Shown here: positions 14,672 through 15,834 of the stretch, piece after piece
Numbering within the stretch: the first letter of the stretch is position 1
Layout: each line of letters starts with the position of its first letter
Assembly: GCA_947488635.1 (NCBI GenBank)
Contig: CANLAY010000004.1
Location: 1 to 15,834 of the forward strand
From: Candidatus Nanopelagicaceae bacterium
GTDB lineage: Bacteria; Actinomycetota; Actinomycetes; Nanopelagicales; Nanopelagicaceae
Direction of reading: 5' to 3'
Length of the DNA: 15,834 nucleotides
Notes under the pieces: model-generated
What the model was told of the DNA's origin: nothing
The model's database searches: none
Seen by the model: the letters and a program-made list of their open reading frames with translations, nothing else
Made by a program: the position numbers and the translations under genes

Positions 14672-15834
14672 ATGAAACTTATTAAGCCAATTATTGTTGG
14701 CGCAGCAGTTGTAACGGCTGTTGCATTTGCAGCCTCAACTGTTGCTATAGGCGCAAAGCCAGTTTATGTTCTTTCAAAGAACTCAGCAGTCGAAGTTAAA
14801 GCTATTGCAACTGTAGGCGATTCGGTCACAGGCACAATAGTTCGCGGTATTCCAGATGGAATGGGCGCATACGATAACGGTCGTGGCGGAATCACACTTC
14901 TATCGGTTCACGAAGTTTCAACCGGTAACGCTTTTGCTAAAAAAGGTGCGTCAACAACTGCTCCTTGGGGAACTTCAATTACAAAGTTCAATGTAAGCAA
15001 GACCACCAAGGCTGTAACTAAAGTCGAAAACTTTATGAAGACTGTTAACTTCTACAACTACACAACAGGCAAGTACCAGGAGACTCCAGCAGGTGCAGCA
15101 CCAGCAGGGGCAACACCAGGTTACTTTGACTGGGGAATCAGCCGTTTCTGTTCAGCAACGTATGCAGCAGCAGGAACATTTAGCCATAACGGTGTTGGTT
15201 ATGCCGGTGGATTGTTCTTCTCAGGTGAAGAAACAGGCGATGAGTCTCGTGGATTTGCATTTGACGAGGGAGGAACTGGATACCAGCTTCCACGTATGGG
15301 AATGATGTCATTTGAAAACATCATGCCATCACTGAAGCCAGGCGCCAACACTGTAGTAATTGGTGCAGAAGACGGATCAGCAACAGATAGCCAGTTATAT
15401 GTTTATGCAGGAAAGAAGCAGTCAACTGGTACTGCAATCGATCAGGCTGGCCTAACAAATGGCGACCTACATGTTATGAATATCCCATCAACAAAGAACG
15501 ACAACTTGTTCCGCTTAACAGTAGGCAAGAACAAGAAGGTTGCAGCTGAGTTTGTAAAAGTCAACTGGGATACAACAACACCAGCGTTTGCTAAAGAATC
15601 CCGTGAAAAGGGAACATCGATGGCACGCGTTGAAGATGGTCACTGGGATCCAACCAATCCAAACGTTTTCTACTTTGTAACAACAGAGTCAAACAAGGAT
15701 CCAATTGCGACTGCACCAAACCCAGCGACACCAACTGTCTCTCGTGATGGTGGCGCACTATGGCGTTTAACTTTCAAGGATGCACAGAACCCAGCAGCAG
15801 GAGCAGAGATTGAAATGCTTCTAAACGGTGGAGA
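14672..15834 (+). CDS. Secreted PhoX/DUF839-like alkaline phosphatase, 5' part (runs off window)
   Basis: The frame is open for 387 codons to the window edge, so the C-terminus is missing. Residues 1-28 form a signal peptide (MKLIKP, then a hydrophobic core through AASTVAIGA). Features suggesting the PhoX / DUF839 (PF05787) beta-propeller phosphatases are GIPDGMGAYDNGRGGITLLS near 65-84, VHEVSTG, DWGISRFCSATYA near 151-163, FFSGEETGDESRG near 181-193, VIGAEDGSATDSQLYVYAGK near 229-248, the acidic ARVEDGHWDPTNP stretch near 317-329, and GALWRL near 362-367. In PhoX, acidic residues and a Cys bind Ca and Fe ions; I cannot verify each ligand here. A good ribosome-binding site (AGGAA, 14658-14662) precedes ATG 14672, so this gene has a leader, unlike most neighbours. 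The role would be release of phosphate from organic esters outside the cell. A non-phosphatase DUF839 protein is the alternative. Confidence 0.75.
   Translation, partial: MKLIKPIIVGAAVVTAVAFAASTVAIGAKPVYVLSKNSAVEVKAIATVGDSVTGTIVRGIPDGMGAYDNGRGGITLLSVHEVSTGNAFAKKGASTTAPWGTSITKFNVSKTTKAVTKVENFMKTVNFYNYTTGKYQETPAGAAPAGATPGYFDWGISRFCSATYAAAGTFSHNGVGYAGGLFFSGEETGDESRGFAFDEGGTGYQLPRMGMMSFENIMPSLKPGANTVVIGAEDGSATDSQLYVYAGKKQSTGTAIDQAGLTNGDLHVMNIPSTKNDNLFRLTVGKNKKVAAEFVKVNWDTTTPAFAKESREKGTSMARVEDGHWDPTNPNVFYFVTTESNKDPIATAPNPATPTVSRDGGALWRLTFKDAQNPAAGAEIEMLLNGG

Noticed and set aside
15093..15305. A 70-residue plus-strand reading frame inside the PhoX-like gene
   Set aside because: It is out of frame within a clear signal-peptide protein of high-expression codon type and has no family resemblance; it arises from GCA/ACA-rich codons.

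Overview
This window looks like chromosomal DNA of a free-living, low-GC actinobacterium. The best guess is the freshwater acI / Nanopelagicales group, but that is an inference. It rests on the protein families (a GuaB1-type IMP dehydrogenase-like N-terminus, an actinobacterial Uup-like ABC-F protein, a PGPGW/TIGR02611 membrane protein), an A+T-leaning base composition judged by eye, very short gaps (most 0-100 bp), overlapping start and stop codons, and many apparently leaderless promoters. There are no rRNA, tRNA, CRISPR, insertion-sequence or phage genes. No gene-free stretch exceeds about 175 bp.

Layout. 1-243: C-terminal end of an aldo/keto reductase. 265-708: a GuaB1-like gene cut off inside its CBS region. 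730-3278 (minus): a three-gene ABC-2 export operon of ATPase and two permeases. 3348-4118: an unrecognised membrane protein resembling the first part of an ABC1-type exporter but with no ATPase domain. 4130-5524 (minus): a class III PLP aminotransferase / glutamate-1-semialdehyde aminomutase-like enzyme. 5699-7699: a large secreted 5'-nucleotidase, closed by a strong terminator at 7716-7762. 7783-9542: a MurG-like glycosyltransferase overlapping a small PGPGW membrane protein. 9599-10171: a nitroreductase-family flavoprotein. 10168-12236 (minus): kynU and kynA. 12261-14030: a Uup-like ABC-F ATPase. 14040-14570: a UPF0114 membrane protein. 14672 to the window end: the start of a secreted PhoX/DUF839-like phosphatase.

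Two themes link genes. First, the two secreted phosphoesterases (5699 and 14672) share tandem 11-bp repeats of the GTTCAY-N5 type upstream, like actinobacterial PHO boxes. Both also use an Asn codon pattern typical of strongly expressed genes, unlike the adjacent glycosyltransferase. This suggests a phosphate-starvation regulon for scavenging organic phosphate. Second, kynU-kynA encode tryptophan to N-formylkynurenine and kynurenine to anthranilate, but the formamidase that joins them is not here. They start from a 24-bp divergent promoter shared with the ABC-F gene.

I did not find a convincing new multi-gene defence or mobile system. The most interesting items are the shared PHO-box-like repeats, the series of TANNNT boxes 6-8 bp before start codons, the symmetric kynU/ABC-F promoter, the clipped GuaB1 gene and the ATPase-less exporter-like protein.
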